DNA from: Sphaerimonospora thailandensis
Lineage (GTDB): Bacteria; Actinomycetota; Actinomycetes; Streptosporangiales; Streptosporangiaceae
Reading direction: 5' to 3'
Assembly: GCF_016863115.1 (NCBI RefSeq)
Contig: NZ_BOOG01000004.1
Coordinates: forward strand, 59,114 to 123,113
Length of the DNA: 64,000 nt
Shown: in pieces, positions 16,912 to 25,931 of the stretch
How positions within the stretch are numbered: the stretch's first letter is position 1
How the letters are laid out: each line of letters opens with the position of its first letter
Notes under the pieces: generated by a model
What the model saw: only the letters and a program-made list of their open reading frames with translations
Told to the model about the DNA's origin: nothing
Databases searched by the model: none
Translations under genes and position numbers: made by a program

Positions 16912-18510
16912 ATGAAGCGCAACAGTAGATTGGGGCGAGCGGCGATCGGGCTCTGCGCTGCCCTGGCCGCCGGGACCCTGCTGGCCGGTTGCGGCGGGGC
17001 GAGCAGCAGCAGCAGTACCAGCGCCGCGACCGGTGGTGGTAACACGGTCGACGGCAACGCGACCCTCGACATCGCGATTCCGGTGGCCCAGTCGCTGGAC
17101 CCCCGGCAGGCGCCCGAGCCCGCCCAGCTGACGATCGCGACCTGGCCGGTCTACGACCGGCTGCTCCAGGTCGGGCCCAACGCGCAGTACCTGCCGATGC
17201 TCGCCACCAAGTGGGAGTTCTCCCCCGACGGCAAGAAGCTCACGCTGACCCTGCGCCAGGGCGTCACCTTCAGCGACGGCACGCCATTCGACGCCGAGGC
17301 GGTCAAGGCGAACCTGGACGCCTACCAGAAGGCCGACAAGACCGGCGTCCAGGCGAACCTGGCCGACGTGGCCGGCGTGACGGTGGTCTCCGCCGACACC
17401 GTCGAACTCCAGTTGAAGAAGGCCAGCACCACGGTGCTGTCGGCGCTGGCGAGCACACTGGGCGGGATCATGATCTCCCCCAAGGCGCTGAACAACCCCG
17501 ACCTGGCCACCCACCCGGTGGGCACCGGCGCCTACGTCATCGAGTCGTTCAAGCCCGGCCAGAACGTGGTCTACAAGCGGCGCACCGACGAGGGCGGCAT
17601 CTGGGACCCCAAGACCGGCAAGCCCGCCGGGGTCACCATCAGCACCTACAGCCCGGAGGCGATGGAGAACGCCATCAAGAGCAGCCAGGTCGACGTCATC
17701 ACCTGGTCGACCGGAGACAAGAAGCCCTACCAGGCGCAGCTGGACTCGGGCCAACTGCAGGCACACGTGCTCCCCGGCGTGCTGAACATGGTCGGCGTGA
17801 ATATCAAGCAGTCGGTCAAGCCATACGACGACGTCAAGGTCCGCCAGGCGATCAACCACGCGATCAACCGGCAGGCGATCGTGGAGGCCTTCCAGCCCGC
17901 CAACCACCCCAGGGTGCAGCCGTGGCCCGAGCAGATGCCCGGCTTCGACGCCGCCCGCGAAGGCGCCTACGCCTACGACCCGGCCAAGGCGAAGCAGTTG
18001 CTGGCGGAGGCCGGTCACCCCGACGGCTTCGACGGCGGGGAGATGCTGGTCGCCCGGGCGGGCACGATGCCCGCTGCCGCCGAGGCGGTGCAGGCCGACC
18101 TGGCTGCGGTCGGCATCAAGATCCAGTTGCGTACCGTCGACGTGCTCACCCTGGTCACCGAGTGGGCCAAGGCGAAGAACCCGCTCGAGCTGATGTACAT
18201 GACCCTGCCCTCGATCGATGCCTATTCGTGGCTGCAGCGGCTGTTCATCAACCCCGTCTGGACCCCGGCGGGCGCCGACCCGCAGATGGTCAAGCTGGCC
18301 GAGGGCGTCGACGAGCCGTCGCTGACCGATGAGCAGCGGGCCGCCAAGGTCGGCGAGGCGATCGCCCACGCCACCGACAACGCCCTGTACGCGCCGCTGT
18401 GGCAGGGCGTCGGCGGCTACGTCGGCACCGGCAAGGTGCGCGGCCTGGACGACGTCGCCTCGGTGAACGGCGGCGTCGCCGACCTCCGGAACACCTACCT
18501 GGTCAAGTGA
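16912..18510 (+). CDS. ABC transporter solute-binding lipoprotein B (SBP_bac_5 family)
   Basis: A 532-residue family-5 lipoprotein (signal MKRNSRLGR, lipobox LLAGC with Cys 27, Ser-rich linker). It matches paralogs A, C and D nearly throughout, including IMISPKALN, KRRTDEGGIWDPKTGKPA and the final NGGVADLRNTYLVK. The sequence immediately before the ATG (AAAGGGAATGCG) is the same as in front of copy A, so the duplication included the translation start region. It is followed by a strong terminator and then by the sulfotransferase-SDR-sulfotransferase operon. It is divergent from binding protein E. Confidence 0.93.
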   Translation: MKRNSRLGRAAIGLCAALAAGTLLAGCGGASSSSSTSAATGGGNTVDGNATLDIAIPVAQSLDPRQAPEPAQLTIATWPVYDRLLQVGPNAQYLPMLATKWEFSPDGKKLTLTLRQGVTFSDGTPFDAEAVKANLDAYQKADKTGVQANLADVAGVTVVSADTVELQLKKASTTVLSALASTLGGIMISPKALNNPDLATHPVGTGAYVIESFKPGQNVVYKRRTDEGGIWDPKTGKPAGVTISTYSPEAMENAIKSSQVDVITWSTGDKKPYQAQLDSGQLQAHVLPGVLNMVGVNIKQSVKPYDDVKVRQAINHAINRQAIVEAFQPANHPRVQPWPEQMPGFDAAREGAYAYDPAKAKQLLAEAGHPDGFDGGEMLVARAGTMPAAAEAVQADLAAVGIKIQLRTVDVLTLVTEWAKAKNPLELMYMTLPSIDAYSWLQRLFINPVWTPAGADPQMVKLAEGVDEPSLTDEQRAAKVGEAIAHATDNALYAPLWQGVGGYVGTGKVRGLDDVASVNGGVADLRNTYLVK

Positions 18511-18534
18511 CCGGCTGAGCAGACAGTCATCGCG

Positions 18535-18578
18535 CCGATGGGCGCCGGGCAGCCCGACCGCTGCCCGGCGCCCATCGG
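18535..18578 (+). terminator. Strong hairpin terminator after binding protein B
   Basis: A 19-bp perfect stem (18535-18553 with 18560-18578) around the 6-base loop CCGACC, 24 bases after the stop codon, followed by CCTTTCC. It separates the lipoprotein gene from the downstream sulfotransferase operon. Confidence 0.85.
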
Positions 18579-18714
18579 CCTTTCCACGTCGGCGGGTGAT
18601 GGACGACCATCGATGGTCGGCCTCCAGGTCCCGGACACCGGGACGTCGAGCCGCATCCGGGACGAGCGGCCCTAATTTCCTCGACAAGGGAGAAAGCCAG
18701 ATAAGGAGCTGACC

Positions 18715-19968
18715 GTGCCCGCCAAGGAACTGCGATTCGACGACCTGCTGAACCCCGTGCTGAACCCGGCGCAGCAGCAGATGGTGGACTTTGCGAACGC
18801 CAACCCGGTCGACTACACGGTCGACAACGTGCTGGCCGCTGCGAGGCACCAGACCGGCATTGAGGACCCCGGGCCGGAGGGCTGGCAGGAGCGCCTCCAG
18901 GTCTGGATCGACGTGCTCAACGAGCCGAACCGGACCGACCTGGCCCGGATGGCGATGTTCGGCCTTTCGGCGAAGTTCCTGGCCAACCGGATGCGGATCT
19001 ACGACTTCGTCAAGCGCCACCCCGAAGTCCGCGACATCGAGATCAAGGCCCCGGTGATGGTCATGGGGCTGCCGCGCAGCGGCACCTCGCACCTGGTGAA
19101 CCTGCTCGCCGCCGACTCGCGCTTCCGCGCCGCCCCCCTGTGGGAGCTCAACCAGATGGTGCCCGCACAGGGTGAGGGCCCCGGCCCCGACGGCGTCGAC
19201 CCGCGGTTCAAGGCCACGGCGGAGGCCTACGAGATGGCCCAGGCGGCCAACCCGTACATCAAGGCCTGGCACCCGATGGACCCCTGGCGGATCGAGGAGG
19301 ACATCGAGATCCACGCCGCCGACTTCTCCGGCTACTACCCCGAGCACCTCTGTCAGCACGCCGCCCAGTGGCGGGACTACTACCTGGCGCACGACCAGAC
19401 CCCGCACTACGAGTTCCAGAAGCTGTGCATGCAGGTGATGACCTGGTTCCGGCCGCGTGAGCGGTGGGTGACCAAGTATCCCGCGCATGTCGAGTGCATC
19501 CCGGCACTGCTCAACGTCTTCCCGGACGCGATCCTGGTGGAGACCCACCGCGACCCGGTGGGAGCCGTCATCTCCAATGCCACGATGCACTCGTACATGG
19601 CCCGGACCTGGCAGAAGGAGATCGACTACCGCTTCCACCTGGACTACTGGCGGGACCTGAGCCTGCGGCTGCTCAACGCCGGCATGCGGGACCGGAAGCT
19701 GATCGAGGACCAGGTCGTCGACGTGTACTACGACCGTCTCGTCGCCGACAACTGGACCGCGGTCCAGGCGGTCTACGACAAGGCCGGGATCGAGCTCACC
19801 GACCAGGCCAGGGCCGAGATCGGCACCTTCATCGAGAACAACAAGCAGGGCCGCGACGGCAGGGTCGTCTACGACCTGCGCGGCCACTTCGGGGTCGAGC
19901 CGGAGGAGGTCCGCGAGCCGTTCGCGGCGTACCTCGAGCGTCACCCGGTGCCGATCGAGGTCAAGTGA
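18715..19968 (+). CDS. PAPS-dependent sulfotransferase family protein (copy 2)
   Basis: A 417-residue paralog of the sulfotransferase at 903-2183. PAPS-binding elements are MGLPRSGTSHLVNL (about residues 117-130) and VETHRDPVGAVIS (about 276-288). The GTG at 18715 lies six bases after AAGGAG. Its stop overlaps the next SDR gene in a GTGA, and a third sulfotransferase follows, so one transcript carries two sulfotransferases flanking a dehydrogenase. An alcohol made by the SDR could be the acceptor; this is inference. Confidence 0.9.
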   Translation: MPAKELRFDDLLNPVLNPAQQQMVDFANANPVDYTVDNVLAAARHQTGIEDPGPEGWQERLQVWIDVLNEPNRTDLARMAMFGLSAKFLANRMRIYDFVKRHPEVRDIEIKAPVMVMGLPRSGTSHLVNLLAADSRFRAAPLWELNQMVPAQGEGPGPDGVDPRFKATAEAYEMAQAANPYIKAWHPMDPWRIEEDIEIHAADFSGYYPEHLCQHAAQWRDYYLAHDQTPHYEFQKLCMQVMTWFRPRERWVTKYPAHVECIPALLNVFPDAILVETHRDPVGAVISNATMHSYMARTWQKEIDYRFHLDYWRDLSLRLLNAGMRDRKLIEDQVVDVYYDRLVADNWTAVQAVYDKAGIELTDQARAEIGTFIENNKQGRDGRVVYDLRGHFGVEPEEVREPFAAYLERHPVPIEVK

Positions 19969-20780
19969 GCGGCATCGGAGGCACGAGCAGGCCGGCGGCG
20001 GCCGGTCTGCTCACGGGCAAGGTGGTGCTGGTCTGCGGGATCGGTCCCGGTCTGGGGCGCTCGCTGGCCGTGCGGTCGGCACAGGCCGGCGCCGACGTCG
20101 TGCTCGCCGCGCGTACGGAGCCACGTCTGCGTGAGGTCGCCGACGAGGTCGTCGCGCTGGGGCGCAGCGCCCTGGCCGTACCGACGGACGTCACCGACGA
20201 GTCGTCCGTGAGCAACCTGGTCGAGCGGGCCACGGAGACGTTCGGGCGGGTGGACGCCCTGCTCAACAGCGCGTTCGTCCAGCCGCCGCAGGAGCGGCTG
20301 CTCGACACGGACCTGGACGCGATCCGCCGCTGGAACGACATCAACGTGCTGGCCTCGGTGGGGCTGATCCAGAAGCTGGCCCCGGCGTTGACCGAGGTGA
20401 GCGGGGCGGTGGTGCTGATCAACTCGATGGTGATCCGCAACCGGCTCCCCGGCTTCGGCGCCTACCGGATGAACAAGGCCGCCCTGCTCGCCGCCGCCCG
20501 CAGTCTGTCGGTGGAGCTCGGCCCCCTCGGGGTCCGGGTCAATTCGGTGGCTCCCGGTTACATCTGGGCGGAGAAAGTGCGGGGTCACTTCCGGCGTCTG
20601 GCGGACCGGCGCGGTGTGAGCGAACAGCAGGTCTACGACGAGATCACCGCCAAGGTGGACCTGCGCCGGCTGCCCACGCCCGACGAGATCGCCGACGCGG
20701 CGGTCTTCCTGGCCTCGGACATGGCCAGCGGGATCACCGGACAGTGCCTCGACGTGACCTGCGGCGAGACCCATCACTGA
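19965..20780 (+). CDS. Short-chain dehydrogenase/reductase (SDR)
   Basis: A 271-residue SDR with a slightly unusual cofactor loop (VCGIGPGLGRSLA rather than TGxxxGIG), active-site Ser in LINSMVIRN and the YRMNK catalytic Tyr/Lys. The usual NNAG is replaced by LLNSAF. The GTG start at 19965 overlaps the sulfotransferase stop by four bases (GTGA), so it is translationally coupled. It probably acts on the alcohol/ketone that the flanking sulfotransferases modify; the substrate is unknown. Confidence 0.9.
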   Translation: MSGIGGTSRPAAAGLLTGKVVLVCGIGPGLGRSLAVRSAQAGADVVLAARTEPRLREVADEVVALGRSALAVPTDVTDESSVSNLVERATETFGRVDALLNSAFVQPPQERLLDTDLDAIRRWNDINVLASVGLIQKLAPALTEVSGAVVLINSMVIRNRLPGFGAYRMNKAALLAAARSLSVELGPLGVRVNSVAPGYIWAEKVRGHFRRLADRRGVSEQQVYDEITAKVDLRRLPTPDEIADAAVFLASDMASGITGQCLDVTCGETHH

Positions 20781-20808
20781 GCAGCCGAACCGGCAAGGAG
20801 GGAACGTG

Positions 20809-21972
20809 ATGAGCACGACGCGCCCGGCCATCGGGACGATCGAGCAGCTCCACGAGGCGGCCGGCTCCGCCACCGGCCTCACCGACTTCGGGGAGGACGA
20901 ATATCTGGACGGCCTGGCGGTCCTGCTGGACAGCTATGCCTCCGACGCGGAGCTCACCGAGCAGGGCGTCGGCTGGATCCGATCCATGCTGCGTACGGTG
21001 CTGGAGTCGCGGCTGTACGCGCAGGAGTCCTGCGAGCGGCATCCCGAGCACGCCGACGTCGAGGTGCGGCGTCCGATCTTCGTGACCGGGCTGCCGCGCA
21101 CCGGCACCACCGCGCTGCACCGGCTGCTGTGCGTGGACCCCGCCGGCCAGGGCCTGGAACACTGGCTGACCGAGACGCCGCAGCCGCGGCCGCCCCGTGC
21201 CGCCTGGCCGGACAACCCCGGCTACCGGCGGATGCAGAAGTGGATCGAGGCCCGCCACGCCGCCGACCCGGGGTTCAAGGGGATGCACTTCATGGCGCCG
21301 GACATGGTGGAGGAGTGCTGGCGGGTGGAACGGCAGTCGATGCGGTCGGTCGCGTTCGAGAACACCGCGCACCTGCCGTCGTACTCCCGGTGGCTGGCCG
21401 AGCAGGGCATGGAACCGGCCTATCGGATGCACCGGCGCATGCTGCAGCTGATCGGGCTCAACGATCGGGACCGCCGGTGGGTGCTCAAGAACCCCGGCCA
21501 CCTGTTCGGGCTCGACGACCTGATGCGGACCTACCCGGACGCGCTGGTGATCCAGACCCACCGCGACCCGCGTACGATCATCGCCTCGGTCAGCAGCCTC
21601 AACGAGCGGGCCAGTGCCGGGAGCTCCACCGTCTTCCGCGGCGAGGTGGTGGGCGCGGACATGCTGGAGCTGTGGGCACGCGGCGCGGATGCCTTCGCCG
21701 CCGCCAGGAAGCGCTACGACCCGGCCCAGTTCATCGACGTCCACTACGCCGACTTCGTCGCCGACGCCGTCGGCGTGGTGGAGTCGATCTACGAAAAGTT
21801 CGGGATCGAGCTGACCGGCGAGGTGCACGCCGCGATCGAGGCGAGCCACGCGGAGAGCAAGGTCAGCGAGCGACGCCCCGTGCACCGCTACCAGCTGTCC
21901 GACTACGGACTCACCGATGAACAGGTCGCCGAGCGCTTCGCGGGATATCTCGCCGAGTTCGGCCGCTCCTGA
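20809..21972 (+). CDS. Stf3-like sulfotransferase (copy 3)
   Basis: A 387-residue sulfotransferase that reads like mycobacterial Stf3 (Rv2267c), the enzyme known to sulfate a hydroxylated menaquinone. Shared landmarks are IFVTGLPRTGTTALHRLL near residue 90 (5'-phosphosulfate loop), RRWVLKNPGHLFGLDDLM, and VIQTHRDP followed by a Ser cluster. It differs more from copies 1 and 2 than they do from each other. The ATG at 20809 is 7 bases from AAGGAGG; the GTG at 20806 is an alternative. Menaquinone as acceptor is only one possibility; sterol-like acceptors are equally open here. Confidence 0.9.
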   Translation: MSTTRPAIGTIEQLHEAAGSATGLTDFGEDEYLDGLAVLLDSYASDAELTEQGVGWIRSMLRTVLESRLYAQESCERHPEHADVEVRRPIFVTGLPRTGTTALHRLLCVDPAGQGLEHWLTETPQPRPPRAAWPDNPGYRRMQKWIEARHAADPGFKGMHFMAPDMVEECWRVERQSMRSVAFENTAHLPSYSRWLAEQGMEPAYRMHRRMLQLIGLNDRDRRWVLKNPGHLFGLDDLMRTYPDALVIQTHRDPRTIIASVSSLNERASAGSSTVFRGEVVGADMLELWARGADAFAAARKRYDPAQFIDVHYADFVADAVGVVESIYEKFGIELTGEVHAAIEASHAESKVSERRPVHRYQLSDYGLTDEQVAERFAGYLAEFGRS

Positions 21973-22020
21973 GCCCGTACGCCCCGGAAATCACCCGGAC
22001 AACGTCCAGAAAAGAGCGGA

Positions 22021-22048
22021 TGGCCCGGAACCTCAGGGTTCCGGGCCA
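22021..22048. terminator. Bidirectional hairpin between convergent operons
   Basis: TGGCCCGGAACC (22021-22032) pairs perfectly with GGTTCCGGGCCA (22037-22048) around a TCAG loop. It lies between the sulfotransferase stop (21972) and the ABC operon stop (22060). On the minus side the flank reads CTCTTTT, a short T-tract. Confidence 0.85.
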
Positions 22049-22059
22049 TCACGCGAGTT

Positions 22060-22971
22060 TCAGGCGACTTCCTGGCGCAGGTCGGCGGTGCCGGTTTCCC
22101 CGTCGCACCCGGCGAGGCCGCCGAAGCGGCGGCTTCTGGGGCTCCGGCCGGGGATCGCGGCGAGCAGTTCGCGGGTGTACTCGTGCTCGGGCTCTTCGAA
22201 CACCCGGACCGCGTCCCCCTTCTCCAGCAGCTTCCCGTGACGCATCACCGCGACCTCGTCGGCGATGAGCCGTACCAGCCGCAGGTCGTGGGAGATGAAC
22301 AGATAGGAGATCCCCCGCTCCTGCTGCAGGTCGTTGAGCAGGTTGATCACCTGCGCCTGGGTGGACACGTCGAGCGCCGCCACCGGTTCGTCGCAGACGA
22401 TGAACGACGGGTCGGTGATCAGAGCACGGGCGATCGCCACCCGTTGCAGCTGCCCGCCCGACATCTCGTAGGGGAACCGCTCCATGTGGGCGTCCCCCAG
22501 GCCGACCCGGCGCACCATCGCCAGCGCCTTCTCATACCGTTCTGATCGGGAGTGGCCGCCGTGGACCAGCAGGGGCTCCACGACGGAGTCCTTGATCGGC
22601 ATACGCGGGTCGAGCGACGTGTAGGGATCCTGGAAGATCATGGTGGCCTTCGCCCGCATCCTGCGCAGCTCTCCGCGGGAGAGGCCGGCGATGTCGGTGC
22701 CGAGCAGGTCGATCTTGCCGGCGTCGGGCTCGATCAGCCGTAGCACCAGCCGGCCCACGGTCGACTTCCCGGCGCCGCTCTCCCCCACCAGCCCGAGGGT
22801 CGTGCCCGGTGCGATGTCCAGGTCGACCGCGTCGACCGCGGTCAGGCGGTGCGCGTTGCGACGGAGCATCGTCGCCCTGGGCCCGTACACCTTGGTCAGT
22901 CCCCGGACCGACAGGGTCGGCGCGGCCTCCCGCGGCTCAGGGGTGGGGCCGTTGCTCGTTCGGCTGTTCAA
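22060..22971 (-). CDS. ABC transporter ATPase, oligopeptide type (OppF/DppF-like)
   Basis: A 303-residue ATP-binding protein: Walker A GLVGESGAGKST, signature YEMSGGQLQRVAIARAL, Walker B FIVCDEPVAALD and the switch His in FISHDLRLV. It is the last gene of the transporter operon. A TTG at 22971 overlaps the stop of the preceding ATPase in a TTGA and has GGGAG upstream, so it is the likely start. An apparent much longer frame upstream is a shadow of the first ATPase. Together with the other ATPase it should power the DppB/DppC-type permease. Confidence 0.9.
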   Translation of the reverse strand: MNSRTSNGPTPEPREAAPTLSVRGLTKVYGPRATMLRRNAHRLTAVDAVDLDIAPGTTLGLVGESGAGKSTVGRLVLRLIEPDAGKIDLLGTDIAGLSRGELRRMRAKATMIFQDPYTSLDPRMPIKDSVVEPLLVHGGHSRSERYEKALAMVRRVGLGDAHMERFPYEMSGGQLQRVAIARALITDPSFIVCDEPVAALDVSTQAQVINLLNDLQQERGISYLFISHDLRLVRLIADEVAVMRHGKLLEKGDAVRVFEEPEHEYTRELLAAIPGRSPRSRRFGGLAGCDGETGTADLRQEVA

Positions 22972-23990
22972 TCGGTCACTCCCGGGAGCTTGAGATCGTC
23001 GATGCGGGCGCAGCGGCTGGAGTGGGCCGGTGAGACCTGATGCAGTTCGACCGTCGTACGGCACGCCGAGTCCACCGCGTACGAGCACCGCTCCTGGAAC
23101 CGGCACGTGGCCGGGAACAGGTGGGGCGGCGGCACCAGTCCGGAGATGTAGCCGAGCGGCCGGCCACGCTGGGTCGGTTCCAGCATCGACTGCAACAGCC
23201 CGCTGGTGTAGGGATGCTTCGGCTCGTGGAACAGCGTGTCCGCGTCGGCCTCCTCGACCACCTGCCCGGCGTACATCACCGACACGCGGTCGCACATCTC
23301 GGCCACCACCCCCAGGTCGTGGGTGATCAGCAGCACGCCGATCCCCAGCTGGGCCTGCAACCGGCGGATCAGTTCCAGGACCTGGCGCTGCACGGTCACG
23401 TCCAGCGCCGTGGTCGGCTCGTCCGCGATCAGCAGCATCGGATCGCACGCCAGCGCCATCGCCAGCATCACCCGCTGGCACATGCCGCCGCTGAACTCGT
23501 GCGGATACTGCTTCACCCGGCGGGCCGCCTGGGGGATCTCGACGAGCTCGAACAGCTCCACGGTGCGTTGCAGCGCCCGCTTGCGGGACCAGCCCCGATG
23601 CCTGCGCAGCGACTCCGCCACCTGGTCGCCGACCGTGAAGGCCGGATTGAGACAGCGCCGCGGCTCCTGGAAAATCATCGCCGCCTGCACACCACGTACT
23701 TCGGTGAGCTGACGCTCGGTCAGCGTGGAGATGGTGCGTCCCATCACCTCGACGCTCCCGCGGGTGATGCGGGCGTTGCGCGGCAGCAGTCCCATGACCG
23801 ACAACGACGTGACGGTCTTGCCCGAGCCCGACTCCCCCACGAGTCCGACGATCTCGTTGCGCCGGACCGTCAGGTTCACTCCGTCCACGATGGTCACCCA
23901 GCCGTGCTCGGTGCTCACCTCGACGGTCAGGTCCCTGGCTCGCATCACTGCGTCGTCGGTGCCCGCCGTGTCCGCGATCAGCGCGGTCAT
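22968..23990 (-). CDS. ABC transporter ATPase, oligopeptide type (OppD/DppD-like)
   Basis: A 340-residue ATPase with Walker A GLVGESGSGKT (residues about 49-59), signature HEFSGGMCQRVMLAMAL, Walker B LLIADEPTTALD and the C-terminal Cys-containing oligopeptide-transporter tail (CRFQERCSYAVDSAC). A GTG at 23996 directly abuts GGAGG, so the ATG at 23990 with better spacing is preferred. It is adjacent to the permease gene upstream and coupled to the second ATPase downstream. Confidence 0.92.
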   Translation of the reverse strand: MTALIADTAGTDDAVMRARDLTVEVSTEHGWVTIVDGVNLTVRRNEIVGLVGESGSGKTVTSLSVMGLLPRNARITRGSVEVMGRTISTLTERQLTEVRGVQAAMIFQEPRRCLNPAFTVGDQVAESLRRHRGWSRKRALQRTVELFELVEIPQAARRVKQYPHEFSGGMCQRVMLAMALACDPMLLIADEPTTALDVTVQRQVLELIRRLQAQLGIGVLLITHDLGVVAEMCDRVSVMYAGQVVEEADADTLFHEPKHPYTSGLLQSMLEPTQRGRPLGYISGLVPPPHLFPATCRFQERCSYAVDSACRTTVELHQVSPAHSSRCARIDDLKLPGVTD

Positions 23991-23992
23991 GG

Positions 23993-24874
23993 TCACCTCC
24001 CGTCCGTCGTCTGGCGCCCGAGGGCGTCGCGGAGCCCGTCACCCAGCAGGGAGAGGGCGAGGATCGTGATCGCCACCATGATGGCCGGCGGATAGATCAG
24101 ATAGCTGCTGGTGGTGAGGTTCGACGAGGCCTCCTTGAGCATCAGGCCCCAGGTCGCCTGAGGCGCACGGGCGCCGAGCCCCAGGAAGGACAGGCTCGCC
24201 TCGGCGACGATCACCACGGAGGCGGAGAACGACGCCTGAACCAGCAGGGGCGGCGCGACGGCGGGAAGGATGTGCCGCCACAGGATCCGCCAACTGGTGC
24301 ATCCGCTCGCCCGGGCGCTTTCGATGTAGAGCTCGCTGGACGCGGTCTGCGTCGAGGCACGCACCACGCGGTAGAAGCTCGGGATGATCACGATGGCGAT
24401 GGCGAGCATCGCGTTGCTCAGCCCCGGGCCCAGGATGGCGACCACGACCACGGCGAGGATCAGCGGCGGGAGCATCATCAGGGCGTCGATGACCCGGCTG
24501 AGCAGGCTGTCGCCGATCCCGCCCCAGTAGCCCGCGACGATCCCCAGCGGCACCCCGACCACCAGCGCGATGCCCACCGCCTGCAGTGAGGCGAGCAGGT
24601 CGACCCGGGTCGCCACGAGCACCCGGCTGAGGACGTCGCGGCCGAGGGCGTCGGTGCCCAGCCAGTGCTCCGCGGAGGGAGGGGTCAGCCGCAGCACGAG
24701 GGCGACCTTGTTGGGGTCGTCGGGCGCGAGCAGATCCGCGAAGATCGCGACCAGTCCGAGCACCGCCAGCACCGCCATCGAGACGACCGCGGCCCTGTTC
24801 CGCAGCAGGCGCCTGAGCACGCGGCTCCGGCGGCGGCGCCGTTCCTTCGTCCCCACGGACTCGTGAGCTGTCAT
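23993..24874 (-). CDS. ABC transporter permease, DppC-like
   Basis: A 293-residue inner-membrane permease. A basic N-terminal cytosolic segment (KERRRRRSRVLRRLLRNR) precedes about six hydrophobic helices; the periplasmic-type HWLGTDALGRDVLSRV motif and the cytoplasmic EAA-like loop (ESARASGCTSWRILWRHILP) are typical of DppC/OppC. Its ATG overlaps the DppB-like stop in an ATGA. It pairs with DppB as the translocation channel for solutes delivered by binding lipoproteins, none of which is encoded in this operon. Confidence 0.93.
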   Translation of the reverse strand: MTAHESVGTKERRRRRSRVLRRLLRNRAAVVSMAVLAVLGLVAIFADLLAPDDPNKVALVLRLTPPSAEHWLGTDALGRDVLSRVLVATRVDLLASLQAVGIALVVGVPLGIVAGYWGGIGDSLLSRVIDALMMLPPLILAVVVVAILGPGLSNAMLAIAIVIIPSFYRVVRASTQTASSELYIESARASGCTSWRILWRHILPAVAPPLLVQASFSASVVIVAEASLSFLGLGARAPQATWGLMLKEASSNLTTSSYLIYPPAIMVAITILALSLLGDGLRDALGRQTTDGR

Positions 24875-25815
24875 CTTGTCCTCAATCTCGGGTTGAAGTA
24901 GCCGTAGGAGGCATCAACGAGGAGGTTGACGACCGTCACCGCGACGGCCACGAGAAGAACCAACCCCTGGAGCGTCACCAGGTCGCCCTTGAGCACGGAG
25001 TCGACGCTGACCGAGCCCAGCCCGGGGATGGCGAAGATGCTCTCCACGACCACCGCGCCGCCGACCATCTGGGTGACCACCAGGCCGAGCACGGTGACCA
25101 CCGGAATGGCGGCGTTCTTCGCCGTGTGCTTGCCCACCACCATCGTGCGCCGCAGGCCCTTGGCTCGCGCGGTGCGGACGTAGTCCTCCTCCAGCGCGTC
25201 GATCAGGGCGCCGCGCACCTGACGTGTCAGCAGCGCCGCGGGAATGATGGCCAGGGAGAGCGCCGGCAGCGTCATGAACTGCAGCCACAGCCCCGGCCCC
25301 GCACCGAGAGTCGCGTAACCGGTGGCCGGGAAGATCGGGTTGCTGATCGCGAGGAACAGCACGAGCAGCATGGCGGCGACGAACGGCGGGATGGCCATCA
25401 GCAGGTTCGCGATGGAGTTGGTGATCCAGTCCACGATCCCGCCCTTCTTGAGTGCCGCGATCGTGCCCAGGCCGACTCCGATGACCAGCGTGAAGATCAT
25501 CGACAGGAGTACGAGGGAGGCGGTGATCGGCAGCCGCGCCATCAGGTCGGAGATGACCGACTGGTGCGTGACCGGCGAGGTGCCGAGATCCCCCTGCAGG
25601 GCGTGCAGTCCCCAGTCGAAGTAACGTTCCAGGAAAGGCCGGTCCAGCCCCAGCATGTGACGCAGTTCGGCGAGCCGCTCGGGGGTCGGATTGTCACCTG
25701 CCAGCGCGACCGCCGGGTCGGTGGGTGACAGTTCCATCAGCACGAAGACGAGGAACGTCACCAGCACGACCGTCGGCACTGCCAGCAGCAGTCGCTTACC
25801 GATGAAGCGGATCAT
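24871..25815 (-). CDS. ABC transporter permease, DppB-like
   Basis: A 314-residue permease with an N-terminal helix (MIRFIGKRLLLAVPTVVLVT), several further membrane helices, and the EAA loop region DYVRTARAKGLRRTMVVGKH. GGGAG precedes the ATG at 25815. It is the first gene of a four-gene operon DppB-DppC-DppD-DppF order, with all junctions overlapping. The IclR regulator gene lies 116 bp upstream on the same strand. No solute-binding gene is attached, unlike most family-5 operons. Confidence 0.93.
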   Translation of the reverse strand: MIRFIGKRLLLAVPTVVLVTFLVFVLMELSPTDPAVALAGDNPTPERLAELRHMLGLDRPFLERYFDWGLHALQGDLGTSPVTHQSVISDLMARLPITASLVLLSMIFTLVIGVGLGTIAALKKGGIVDWITNSIANLLMAIPPFVAAMLLVLFLAISNPIFPATGYATLGAGPGLWLQFMTLPALSLAIIPAALLTRQVRGALIDALEEDYVRTARAKGLRRTMVVGKHTAKNAAIPVVTVLGLVVTQMVGGAVVVESIFAIPGLGSVSVDSVLKGDLVTLQGLVLLVAVAVTVVNLLVDASYGYFNPRLRTR

Positions 25816-25931
25816 GAGCTCCCACCATCATTGCCACGGGAGACCGGGTCGCCCCGTCCCTGCTTTCGTCAGTCGTGCGGCGCCCTCTCGGCGACCCCAG
25901 CCCGAACGTAGGGCGCGGGGTGTGTCCGCCA

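Noticed and set aside
16816..19944. A 1042-codon minus-strand open frame
   Set aside because: It is antisense to binding protein B and sulfotransferase 2, with His/Val/Gly/Leu-rich shadow composition and no domain.
22060..24042. A 660-codon open frame on the minus strand spanning both ATPase genes
   Set aside because: Only the last 304 codons encode an ABC ATPase. The upstream half is out of frame with the real first ATPase and has arginine/glycine-rich shadow composition.
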